A stretch of 14,032 nt of DNA from Ophiocordyceps camponoti-saundersi (nom. inval.) (Eukaryota; Ascomycota; Sordariomycetes; Hypocreales; Ophiocordycipitaceae): positions 1 through 14,032 of the forward strand of contig PDHQ01000610.1 of assembly GCA_003339415.1 (NCBI GenBank), in the 5' to 3' direction. Below are positions 1 through 7,458 of the stretch, piece by piece. Both the position numbers and the translations under genes were made by a program. The notes under the pieces are model-generated. The model saw only the letters and a list, made by a program, of their open reading frames with translations, did no database searches and had not been told where the DNA came from. Each line of letters begins with the position of its first letter. Within the stretch, counting starts at the first letter, position 1.

Positions 1-496
1 CTGCTCTTCTTATCCCCTAGGGGATAAACCCGTTAACTGCTCTTCTTATCCCCTAAGGGATAAACTTATTAACTGCTCTTCTTATCCCCTAAGGGATAAA
101 CTTATTAACTGCTCTTCTTATCCCCTAGGGGATAAACTTATTAACTACTCTTCTTATCCCCTAAGGGATAAACCCGTTAACTGCTCTTCTTATCCCCTAA
201 GGGATAAACCTATTAACTATTCTTCTTATCCCCTAAGGGATAAACCCGTTAACTGCTCTTCTTATCCCCTAAGGGATAAACTTATTAACTACTCTTCTTA
301 TCCCTTAGGGGATAAACTTATTAATTACTCTTCTTATCCCCTAAGGGATAAACTTATTAACTGCTCTTCTTCTCCCTTAAGGGATAAACTTATTAACTAC
401 TCTTCTTATCCCTTAGGGGATAAACTTATTAACTACTCTTTTTATCCCCTAAGGGATAAACCCGTTAACTACTCTCCTTATCCCTTAGGGGATAAA
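1..496. repeat. 36-bp satellite, block 1 (about 14 units)
   Basis: A tandem repeat of period exactly 36 bp: unit starts fall at 1, 37, 73, 109 and so on to 469. Each unit is a pyrimidine-rich lead (ctgctcttc), an 18-bp palindromic core (TTATCCCCTAGGGGATAA in its perfect form) and a short linker (aaacccgttaa or aaacttattaa). Variation between units is mostly TG/TA (ctgctc or ctactc) and CG/TA (cccgtt or cctatt), as RIP would leave. The last unit carries ctctcctt instead of ctcttctt and runs into the 202-bp module. No coding potential is visible. Confidence 0.97.
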
Positions 497-702
497 TACC
501 TATTATCTCGGGTATATCGTTATCGTCCTGCACGGTATAGTTAATCTCCTTATCTTTTCGCACTTATATTAACGAAATATAAGACTTAACTCCCGCTCCT
601 TAGACTAAGATACGGATAAGACGCGTCTCTTTAGTCTGCCTAAAGCGCTATACGTAATAGTTAGCTTACTTTTTTTTAGTTATCTTTTACGGGACTAATT
701 TA
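497..702. repeat. 202-bp satellite module, copy 1
   Basis: First of eight copies of a module unrelated to the 36-bp unit. It starts at tacctattatctcggg just after a gataaa core end. Internal landmarks shared by all full copies are tagttaatctcctta, ttaacgaaatata, acttaactcccgct, gataagacgcgtctc and agcgctata, ending in a gggacta-like sequence. This copy keeps tcctgcacgg, including a TG and a CA, so it is one of the less mutated ones. Confidence 0.93.
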
Positions 703-806
703 TTAACTACCTTTCTTATCCCCTAAGGGATAAACTTATTAACTGCTTTTTTTATCCCTTAAGGGATAAACCCGTTAACTGCTCTCCTTATCCTTTAAGG
801 GATAAA
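703..806. repeat. 36-bp satellite, block 2 (3 units)
   Basis: Three 36-bp units with the palindromic core between modules 1 and 2. The last unit has the ctctcctt lead seen before most modules. Confidence 0.92.
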
Positions 807-1010
807 TACTTATCGTCTTAGGTATATTATCGTTATCTTATACGGTATAGTTAATCTCTTTATTTTTTCGCACTTATATTAACGAAATATAGGACTTAAC
901 TCCCGCTCCTCGGATTAAGATACGGATAAGATACGTCTTTTTAGTCTGCCCGAAGCGCTATACGCGATAGTTAGCTTACTTCTCTTTAGTTATTTTCTAT
1001 AAGATTAACC
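807..1010. repeat. 202-bp satellite module, copy 2
   Basis: Full module with the shared landmarks (ttaacgaaatata, acttaactcccgct, gaagcgctatacgcgatag). The start-to-start distance from copy 1 is 310 bp, which is 202 + 3 x 36. Confidence 0.92.
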
Positions 1011-1187
1011 CGTTAACTACTTTTCTTATCCCCTAAGGGATAAACTTATTAGCTATTTTTCTTATCCCTTAGAGGATAAACTTATTAACTACTTTCTTTA
1101 TCCCCTAAAAGATAAACTTATTAACTACTCTTCTTATCCTTTAAGGGATAAATTTATTAACTACTCTCCTTATCCCTTAGGGGATAA
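1011..1187. repeat. 36-bp satellite, block 3 (5 units)
   Basis: Five 36-bp units; cores vary (ccctaaaagata, cctttaaggg). The last has the ctctcctt lead and a cccttagggg core. Confidence 0.92.
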
Positions 1188-1391
1188 ATACTTATCATCT
1201 TAGGTATATTATTATCGTTTTATACGGTATAGTTAATCTCCTTATCCTTTCGTACTTACGTTAACGAAATATAGGACTTAACTCCCGCTTCTCGGACTAA
1301 GATATAGATAAGACGCGTCTCTTTAGTCTACCTAAAGCGCTATACGCGATAATTAGCTTATTTCTTTCTAGTTATCTTTTATAGGACTAAC
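1188..1391. repeat. 202-bp satellite module, copy 3
   Basis: Full module. It keeps cgctatacgcgat at its right third; other positions have gone CG to TA. Start-to-start distance from copy 2 is 381 bp, one base short of 202 + 5 x 36. Confidence 0.92.
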
Positions 1392-1461
1392 TTATTAACT
1401 ACTCTTCTTATCCCCTAAAAGATAAACTTATTAATTACTCTCCTTATCTCCTAGGAGATAA
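1392..1461. repeat. 36-bp satellite, block 4 (2 units)
   Basis: Two units. The second has the ctctcctt lead and a perfectly palindromic variant core, TTATCTCCTAGGAGATAA. Confidence 0.9.
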
Positions 1462-1666
1462 ATACTTATCGTTTCGGGTATATCGTTATTATTCTATATA
1501 ATATAGTTAATCTCCTTACCTTTTCGTACCTATATTAACGAAATATAAAACTTAACTCCCGCTCCTTAAACTAAGATATAGATAAGACGCGTCTCTTTAA
1601 TCTGCCCGAAGCGCTATACGCGATAGTTAGCTTACTTCTCTCTAGTTATCTTTTACGAGACTAACC
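1462..1666. repeat. 202-bp satellite module, copy 4
   Basis: Full module. Position-matched changes against copy 1 include cggtatag becoming taatatag. Spacing from copy 3 is 274 bp (202 + 2 x 36). Confidence 0.92.
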
Positions 1667-1735
1667 TATTAACTACTCTTCTTATCCCTTAAGGGATAAA
1701 CTTATTAACTACTCTCCTTATCCCTTAGGGGATAA
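1667..1735. repeat. 36-bp satellite, block 5 (2 units)
   Basis: Two units; the second carries the ctctcctt lead. Confidence 0.9.
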
Positions 1736-1940
1736 ATACTTATTATCTTAGGTATATTATCGTTATCTTATATAATATAGTTAATCTCCTTATCTTTTTA
1801 TACTTACGTTAACGAAATATAGGACTTAACTCTTACTTTTTAAACTAAGATACGGATAAGACGCGTCTCTTTAGTCTCCCTAAAGCGCTATATATAATAG
1901 TTAGCTTATTTCTCTCTAGTTATCTTTTACGGGACTAACC
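1736..1940. repeat. 202-bp satellite module, copy 5
   Basis: Full module and one of the most mutated: the ttttcgcac site reads tttttatac and the cgcgatag site reads tataatag. Spacing from copy 4 is 274 bp. Confidence 0.92.
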
Positions 1941-2153
1941 TATTAACTACCTTTCTTATCCCCTAAGGGATAAACTTATTAACTACTTTTCTTATCCCCT
2001 AAAGGATAAACTTATTAACTCCTCTTCTTATCCCTTAGGGGATAAACTTATTAACTACTTTTCTTATCCCTTAGGGGATAAATTTATTAACTACTTTTCT
2101 TATCCCCTAAAAGATAAACTTATTAACTACTCTCTTTATCCCTTAGGCGATAA
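1941..2153. repeat. 36-bp satellite, block 6 (6 units)
   Basis: Six units with mixed core variants. The terminal unit has ctctcttt and a cccttaggcgat core. Confidence 0.92.
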
Positions 2154-2358
2154 ATACTTATTATCTCGGGTATATCGTTATTATCCTATATAGTATAGTT
2201 AATCTCCTTATCTTTTCGTACCTACGTTAACGAAATATAAAACTTAACTCCCGCTTTTCGGACTAAGATACGGATAAAACGCGTCTCTTTAGTTTACCCG
2301 AAGCGCTATACGCGATAGTTAGCTTACTTCTCTTTAGTTATTTTCTACGGGATTAACC
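2154..2358. repeat. 202-bp satellite module, copy 6
   Basis: Full module with all landmarks. Spacing from copy 5 is 418 bp (202 + 6 x 36). Confidence 0.92.
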
Positions 2359-2572
2359 TATTAACTACCTTTCTTATCCCTTAAAAGATAAACCTATTAA
2401 CTACTTTTTTTATCTTTTAGAAAATAAACTTATTAACTACTTTTCTTATCCCTTAGGGGATAAACTTATTAACTATTTTTCTTATCCCTTAGGGGATAAA
2501 CTTATTAACTACTCTTCTTATCCCTTAAGGGATAAACTTATTAATTACTCTCCTTATCCCTTAGGGGATAAA
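2359..2572. repeat. 36-bp satellite, block 7 (6 units)
   Basis: Six units, including a strongly decayed one (tatcttttagaaaata). The terminal unit has the ctctcctt lead. Confidence 0.92.
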
Positions 2573-2730
2573 TACTTATTATCTCGGGTATATTATCGTT
2601 ATCTTATATAATATAGTTAATCTCCTTATCTTTTCGTACCTACGTTAACGAAATATAAAACTTAACTTCCGCTTCTTAAACTAAGATATAAATAAGACGC
2701 GTCTCTTTTATCTGCTTAAAGCGCTATACG
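2573..2730. repeat. 202-bp satellite module, copy 7, right end deleted
   Basis: The module is normal to agcgctatacg and then jumps directly to ctacctttctt of a 36-bp unit. The last roughly 50 bp of the module (gatagttagc to the gggacta end) and the start of the following unit are missing. This is a simple internal deletion. Confidence 0.88.
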
Positions 2731-2791
2731 CTACCTTTCTTATCCCTAAGGGATAAACCCGTTAACTCCTTTTCTTATCCTCTAAGGGATA
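2731..2791. repeat. 36-bp satellite, block 8 (about 2 units)
   Basis: A partial and a full unit. The second ends in gataaatacc and leads into module copy 8. It lacks the ctctcctt variant. Confidence 0.85.
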
Positions 2792-3160
2792 AATACCTAT
2801 TATCTCTAGTATATAGTTATTATCTTATATAATATAGTTAATCTCCTTATCTTTTCGCACCTATATTAACGAAATATAGGACTTAATTTCCGCTTCTTAG
2901 ACTAAGATATAGATAAGACGCGTTTTTTTAGTCTACCTAAAGCGCTATACGCTTCTCTTTCGTTTATCCGAAATACTATATATATCTTTTTCGTTTATCC
3001 GAAACGCTGCACGCGTCTTTTTTATTTGCCCGAAATACTATATACGTTTCTTTTATTTTTCCGAAACGCTATACGCGTCTCTTTCCTTTGCCCGAAACGT
3101 TATATATTATAGCTACGATATTTCGCTTACTTCTCCTTCGTTATTTTCTATTATAGGTTT
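2792..3160. repeat. 202-bp satellite module, copy 8, enlarged by a 31-bp expansion
   Basis: The left part matches the other modules up to agcgctatacgc (2941-2952). The module right end reappears at about 3115-3158 (gatatttcgcttacttctcc, then cgttattttctat). The extra DNA between them is the 31-bp array annotated separately, so this copy is enlarged rather than truncated. Confidence 0.82.
2939..3105. repeat. 31-bp minisatellite (about 5 units) nested in module 8
   Basis: The motif CCGAAA recurs with its G at 2970, 3001, 3032, 3063 and 3094, a spacing of exactly 31 bp each time. The unit (acgcgtctcttt, then a ttgcccgaaacgctat-like end) equals the segment that occurs once in every 202-bp module between two ACGCG motifs. 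Slippage or unequal exchange between those flanking ACGCG motifs is a simple origin. Units differ by CG/TA changes (aaacgct or aaatact). Confidence 0.93.
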
Positions 3161-3417
3161 ATAGTAATAATATAATTCGCTAATATAAGGTTTAGACCTT
3201 CTCCGCCGGTTTTTATCGTAAAGACCTATTATAAGAGGTATAATAAGTATAGTAATAAATAATATATTTTTTAGAGATAGCCCTATATAGGTAAGTAAGT
3301 AAGCTAAGATATATATCTTATATATACGTTATATATTTATAGTTACGTAGCTTATAGCTATATTTATAATTTACTAACTAATTAGCTACTAGGGATATCT
3401 AAATATCTCTTTCTCTT

Positions 3418-3431
3418 ACGTACGTACGTAC
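3418..3431. repeat. TACG microsatellite, self-complementary
   Basis: Three and a half units of TACG (tacgtacgtacgta), palindromic. CpG is intact in each unit although the surroundings are RIP-altered. Confidence 0.8.
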
Positions 3432-4010
3432 TAATTCCTTCTTAGTTTCGTTTTTAGTAAAGTCGCTAATTGCCTTATTTATTTAAGTTTATATTATTAC
3501 GCGTAAATAATAGTAAAAAGATACGTTCGCCTTCTATAATATATATCCTAGCACCTAAGGGATCGAGTTAATAAATTTAGTAAATATTACTTATAAGATA
3601 TTTACCTTTAATAAGCGAGCTAGTCGCTTAGATATTTACGGTATAACCCCGGGATAACCTTAGTAGAAGTTATAACCCCGCTCGATCCTTTCCTTAGCTA
3701 AAGTTATACTCGCTTAAGCTCCGGTTAAGTAAGATAGGGGAAATATATATATAAGTAAGTTTATTATAAAGGGACTTAGCACCTATCTTAGGGCCGTTTA
3801 TAAGTAGCGACTATAGGCTACCTCTTACTAAGGTTATAATCTTAAACGGATTCTAACGGAATCGGAATATTATATCGAATAAAAAATAAACTAAGTAATT
3901 AATTTATATATCTAAGAGTTAGAATATAAGTAGGTATATTATATATATATTTATATAAACTATAAATATAGAGAGCTTAACCTCTAACCCTTAGGCTCGG
4001 AGGCCTTCCT

Positions 4011-4037
4011 TATATATATAATATATATATATATATA
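4011..4037. repeat. TA dinucleotide run
   Basis: A 27-bp alternating TA tract with one phase slip, of the kind common in RIP-altered DNA. Confidence 0.85.
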
Positions 4038-4309
4038 AAAATAGCGGTCCTTAAAGAAAGGCTCTTAAGAATAAAGATACTAGCTTTTAAGCTAGTAATA
4101 TACTAAGTGGGAGTATTCTATTATTATTAGGGAATCTAAACGAATATATATATCTTCGTATTAGAGTTTTCCTTCTACGTTTAATAACCCCCTTAATTAT
4201 ATCTTACTTACTTATAGTCGTGTAAATTAGAGTTAGTTCTTCCTTTCTAATACTACCCTTATAGCTACGGGGCTAGGGACTAACTAAAATAGTAATAGAG
4301 TATTCTTAT

Positions 4310-4545
4310 AAAAGTAACTTATTATAAGGTTAATAGCAGCACTAATAAAGGTATTAAAATTCCTAATACTTATAATTATAATAATAATTCTACTAAGTTT
4401 ATTTTATAAAGCTATACCTTAAAAAGTAAGGTTAGTAGCGCTAACTAACTAAGAGGGAGGTTTATAAAGTAGGCCCCTATAATATAACTTAAAATCTTCG
4501 CTATAATATTTGCCGATATATATACCGTAACTACTTAGAACTTAG
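4310..4545. repeat. Direct repeat A (left copy)
   Basis: A diverged copy of 5015-5240. Shared blocks include ttagtagcgctaactaacta, the purine run aagagggagg (4451-4460) and the following tataaagtaggcc. Read on the + strand from attctta, both copies end at the same place: codons for Ser-Ser-Ala-Asn, then TAA, then the purine run. The copies are about 707 bp apart. A purine tract right after a stop codon resembles the polypurine tract of an LTR retrotransposon, but I found no LTR pair to support that. Confidence 0.75.
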
Positions 4546-4969
4546 ATAATATCTATATATAATAGAAACTAAGGAAGTATAGTTATCCCCTACTTAAGAC
4601 TAGCGTAACTTCGGATAGATAACCTATAATAAATAAGCTCTTTAATATAACGAATTAGGCTTATAAGCTAGCTAACCTTATTAAGTAAGAGGTCTTCCCC
4701 TAAGCCCTATAGTTTTTCCTCTCTAATAAATAGTTTATATATATATATATACTTAGATATTTATATAAGCTACTAGTATAATATAGTATATCTTATATAT
4801 ACTGCTCGTAAGATTAACTATATATATTAGCCCGCTTTTCTTATACTTAGTAGTTTATTTCTCTTTTAGTCTAAGCCTCTAAGGTACTAACTACTAATTA
4901 ATAAACTTCTCTCCGGGTATTCCTTAAGCTAGTTAAGTAAAAATTATAGTTATAGCGGCCGTTATTTTT

Positions 4970-5155
4970 ATGCTTAGTATTAGAGGAAATCTAGGATACT
5001 TAGCGCTTAGTATTAAAAAAGCTATTCTTATATCTTATATAGCGAAAGGCAGCCTCGATAAATATAGTAATATTCCTAATATAATAACTATAATTTTGCT
5101 AGGTTTATATAGTAAGGCTAAGGCCTTAGGAAGTAAGGCTAGTAGCGCTAACTAA
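4970..5155 (+). pseudogene. Short ORF remnant in degraded element, unrecognised
   Basis: Sixty-one codons from one of very few ATGs in the window to TAA. The product is hydrophobic and Ile/Leu/Lys/Ser-rich with no motif I recognise. Its C-terminal part is duplicated at 4310-4455 with the same stop. ATG and frame survival here may be chance in DNA where TGA is nearly impossible. I would not call it a functional gene. Confidence 0.25.
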
Positions 5156-5240
5156 CTAAGAGGGAGGCTTATAAGGTAGGCCGTATAATACTAGATATTT
5201 CCGCGCTATAATAACGCCTTTACTATCCTTCCCTATTTCC
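5015..5240. repeat. Direct repeat B (right copy)
   Basis: The partner of 4310-4545, with the purine run at 5158-5167. A 61-codon ATG-started frame (4970-5155) ends inside it. The last 45 or so codons of that frame align with copy A, which has one in-frame stop there. The frame is more likely a fragment of a dead element ORF than a gene: codons are extremely AT-rich, no domain is recognisable, and its left part lies outside the clear repeat. Confidence 0.75.
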
Positions 5241-5339
5241 CTAAATAGCTTATTAGCAGTTGCCTTAAAGTAAATAGAATTTAGCGTTTTTACTATAATT
5301 ATACTATCGACTACTTTACTATATTTTTTAACGCTACTA

Positions 5340-5660
5340 GTTATAGGCCCGAACTATTAGTTATTCTTACTTTCGTTAATACGTCTTCTTAAAAGTTTTA
5401 CTATAGTTTAATATAAGGTAGCTAATAAACTAAATATATAGGAATAGCTCTAAGGACGATTTATTAGTATATCTCGTTTCTCTTAGCGTAATTAGCTAAC
5501 TAGATAATAAACCTAAAGCCGAGTTTACTAATAATCTCTTAGTTAATGCCTATTATATTTACTCCGTAGTAGGTAATATTCTTTCTTAGCTATTAAAAAG
5601 ATATCGATTAGTTACTATTATCCTTAGCTAAGAAGTATTTTACTTACTTAGACTTAATAT
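5340..5660. repeat. Element right-end repeat, copy 1, left half
   Basis: Homologous in the same orientation to 12840-13163. Shared words include gctaataaact, tagtatatctcgt, agcgtaattagctaa, gataaacctaaag-like sequence and actattatcct. Identity is roughly 75-80 percent by eye. Weaker similarity may extend left to about 5200 (matching about 12660). The two halves of this copy are separated by the insertion at about 5661-6644; copy 2 has them almost contiguous. Confidence 0.85.
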
Positions 5661-5852
5661 TATTAAGGAATCTTACGATACCTCGTAGCTTTATACTGCC
5701 CTTATAGCCTTATCCTAATATATATACGGCTTACCTAAGTTATAAGGACCCTTTATATAAGATCCTTCTTATTTTATAACTCCCTACTTTACCTTTTATA
5801 TTCCTTATTTATTACTTTATACGTTCGAATAGGTATTTAGTTTTTAGATATT

Positions 5853-5884
5853 TACCCTCTTCGTATATCGCGTACGAGAGGGTA
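5853..5884. other. Strong inverted repeat / hairpin
   Basis: TACCCTC at 5853-5859 pairs with GAGGGTA at 5878-5884. The stem continues with TCGTA against TACGA after a one-base T bulge, giving 12 pairs around a seven-base loop (tatcgcg). It lies inside the inserted segment and could be a terminal or subterminal structure of a small element. Confidence 0.75.
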
Positions 5885-6540
5885 TTGCGATAATAAGTAT
5901 ACTCTTTTTTAGGATCCCTCGATAATAGTATTAGATAGCCCGTCTAATAGATATATCTTTAATCTCGTCGGTATAATTACGCTTACTAGAGCGCTATTAT
6001 TATAAAAGGTAACGAATAAGTATAATAATTTTATACCTATAATAATAAAAAAGCTAACTTAGCTGCTAAGCTATAGGGATAAAGAAGAAGAGGCCTCCTA
6101 ATTTCGCGGGAGTAACGGGCACTCCTGCCTATATATATATATAGCCCTCGCAGAGAAGACCGTCTTAAGGAAGTATATAGGACTATCCGGTCTATATAGG
6201 CTTGCAGGGACCTGCCGGGTCGTACGGGCCGGTTAGGACTACAGGGTCTAGAAAGGTTATTTAATCTCACCTACCTAATTTAATAAATCTAATTAATTAG
6301 TATTTGCTTAGCTAGAGGGGGCTAAAGGACCTAGGAAGGGTTAGATTTATACTTATAAGAAGGGGTCGATTTCCTACTCTTAGCAAGAAGACCTAAGGTA
6401 GCCGTGAGCCCTTCTATATAAAGTTAGTCGCTATAAGCGTATTCGGACCTAGTAAGGTAGGGCTACCTGCTACGGATTCCTTCCTCCCTTAGCCCCTTTA
6501 ATTCTACGTCTTTTAAATTTCTAGGAATTATATAGAATTA

Positions 6541-6598
6541 CCCCTTTATCCCTTTTTCCCTTTTTCTTCTTCTTTTTCCTTTCTTTAGGAGTGTCCTT
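6541..6598. other. Pyrimidine tract in the insertion
   Basis: Almost pure C/T over nearly 60 bp (cccctttatcccttttt, then ctt repeats). CpC and CpT are poor RIP substrates, so such tracts outlast RIP. Fungal promoters often carry CT tracts, but no reading frame follows here. Confidence 0.7.
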
Positions 6599-6644
6599 TT
6601 AACCCCGCTAAACTAGCTTAGTTACGTAAGTGCCTACTAAGTTT

Positions 6645-7027
6645 ATCCTTAATAGTAAGCTTTATCTATAATTACTCTTTAGCCCGACTACTTTTATAGT
6701 AAGAGAAATCTTAAATTATTTTATAGCTCCTTCTTAAAAGATTTATAATTATACTAAGAAGCTTATTTATAAACTTATTACTCGGATAGCTTTAAAGTAA
6801 CTCCTTAAATCTTATAATACTATTATAAGTTCTTATTATTAAATTCTATTTATAAAATATTTTTATAAAATATACTATAACTTAATTTTCTATTATAAGC
6901 TATTAAGCGTATAGTCTTACTTATTATAGCGTTTAACCTTATAGGAAATTTACTCGAGTAATATTTCTATATCTCTAAAATCTAGCTAAATATTATGCCG
7001 GTATTTAGTACTAATACTAAGGTTATA
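6645..7027. repeat. Element right-end repeat, copy 1, terminal half
   Basis: Homologous to 13180-13560 over about 380 bp in the same orientation. Shared words: taagagaaatcttaaatta, ataaacttattactcg-like, gatagctttaaagta, tatagtctta and tatttagtacta. Both copies end a few bases before a 36-bp satellite block. It includes the perfect palindromes TTACTCGAGTAA (6950-6961, this copy only) and TTAGTACTAA (7005-7014, both copies). Confidence 0.88.
7005..7014. other. Conserved palindrome TTAGTACTAA at element end
   Basis: A perfect 10-bp palindrome retained in both copies of the element end (also 13531-13540), just before the satellite junction. It is flanked by gtat and tac, so a near-complete inverted repeat gtatt/aatac surrounds it. 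Confidence 0.7.
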
Positions 7028-7432
7028 AAAACCCGTTAACTACTCCTCTTATAAATTATAAGATAAGCTAGGTAACTACCTTTCTTCTCCTCTAAGGTTA
7101 AACTCGCTAACTACTTTTCTTTCTCCTAGGCATAAACTTATTCTTATTTACTACTTTTCTTATCCCTAAAGGGATAAACTTATTTACTCTATTCTTATTC
7201 CCTAAAAGATAAACCCTTTTACTTATAAACTTATTTACTCCTTTTCCTATCCCTTATCGGATAAACCCGTTTACTTATAAACTTACCTACTCCTTTTCTT
7301 ATTCCCTAAGCTATAAACCTATTTATTACTATTCTTATTCTCTAAGAGATAAACTCCCTAATTACTCTTATCCTCTTTAGGATAAACCTATTTATTATAC
7401 TCCTTATCCCCTAGGAGTTAGGTTAAAAGCGA
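7028..7432. repeat. 36-bp satellite, block B (about 11 decayed units)
   Basis: Starts with cccgttaactactcctc, then irregular units with ttatccc/gggataaac cores and ttaactac or tttactac linkers, in the same orientation as the array at 1-2791. Some units have insertions such as acttataaact. No 202-bp module is present. It follows element end copy 1 directly. Confidence 0.9.
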
Positions 7433-7444
7433 TACTTATATAAA

Positions 7445-7458
7445 CCCCCCCCCCCCCT
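7445..7458. repeat. Poly-C run of 14
   Basis: Fourteen consecutive C after tatataaa at the right edge of satellite block B. It stands out in a TA-rich background. CpC is not a RIP target, so it may be a preserved original feature, for example a homopolymer at an element boundary. It could also be a length-uncertain assembly feature. Confidence 0.9.

Larger units (their letters stand above)
3161..4310. other. RIP-degraded AT-rich DNA, no gene seen
   Basis: About 1.15 kb of TA-rich sequence with almost no CpA or TpG, and no frame I could defend. It includes a tacgtacgtacgta microsatellite (3418-3431) and a TA run (4011-4037). By context it is the left part of the first degraded element, but I found no second copy in the window. 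Confidence 0.6.
5661..6644. mobile_element. About 980-bp insertion in element copy 1, less mutated
   Basis: Copy 2 of the surrounding repeat passes from gactttatat (13154-13163) to tatatcctta within a few bases. Copy 1 has about 980 bp between the equivalent points. The insert contains a hairpin (5853-5884), a GC-richer stretch at about 6090-6480 that still has TG and CA (cttgcaggg, acctgcc, gtgagc), and a CT tract (6541-6598). That stretch suggests fewer RIP cycles, hence a later arrival. No clear terminal inverted repeats or target duplication could be made out, so the class is unknown. A deletion in copy 2 is the alternative. Confidence 0.55.

Noticed and set aside
1..496. Telomere repeat array
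   Set aside because: CCCTAA/TTAGGG occurs at most once per 36 bp inside a palindrome and never in tandem, so this is not a telomere. A single ctaacccttagg at about 3984-3995 is likewise isolated.
1..496. I-SceI-like homing endonuclease site (agggataa words)
   Set aside because: Only eight or so bases match, and they follow from the palindrome; the rest of the recognition site is absent.
1..3160. CRISPR array (regular repeats with unique spacers)
   Set aside because: The linkers are as conserved as the palindromes, there are no unique spacers, and the organism looks fungal.
6037..6270. 77-codon open frame on the minus strand
   Set aside because: It starts at GTG, not ATG, in eukaryotic-looking DNA. 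It is open mainly because this stretch is GC-richer, the product is an Arg/Leu/Tyr/Ser-rich string with no motif, and no repeat partner keeps the frame.
5661..6644. Terminal inverted repeats around the insertion
   Set aside because: acttacttagact near the left edge and the complement of tgcctactaagt near the right edge look alike, but the match is short and imprecise in TA-rich DNA.
3161..7027. LTR pair flanking element copy 1
   Set aside because: No pair of long direct repeats bounding an internal region was found; the 4310/5015 pair is only about 230 bp and sits internally.
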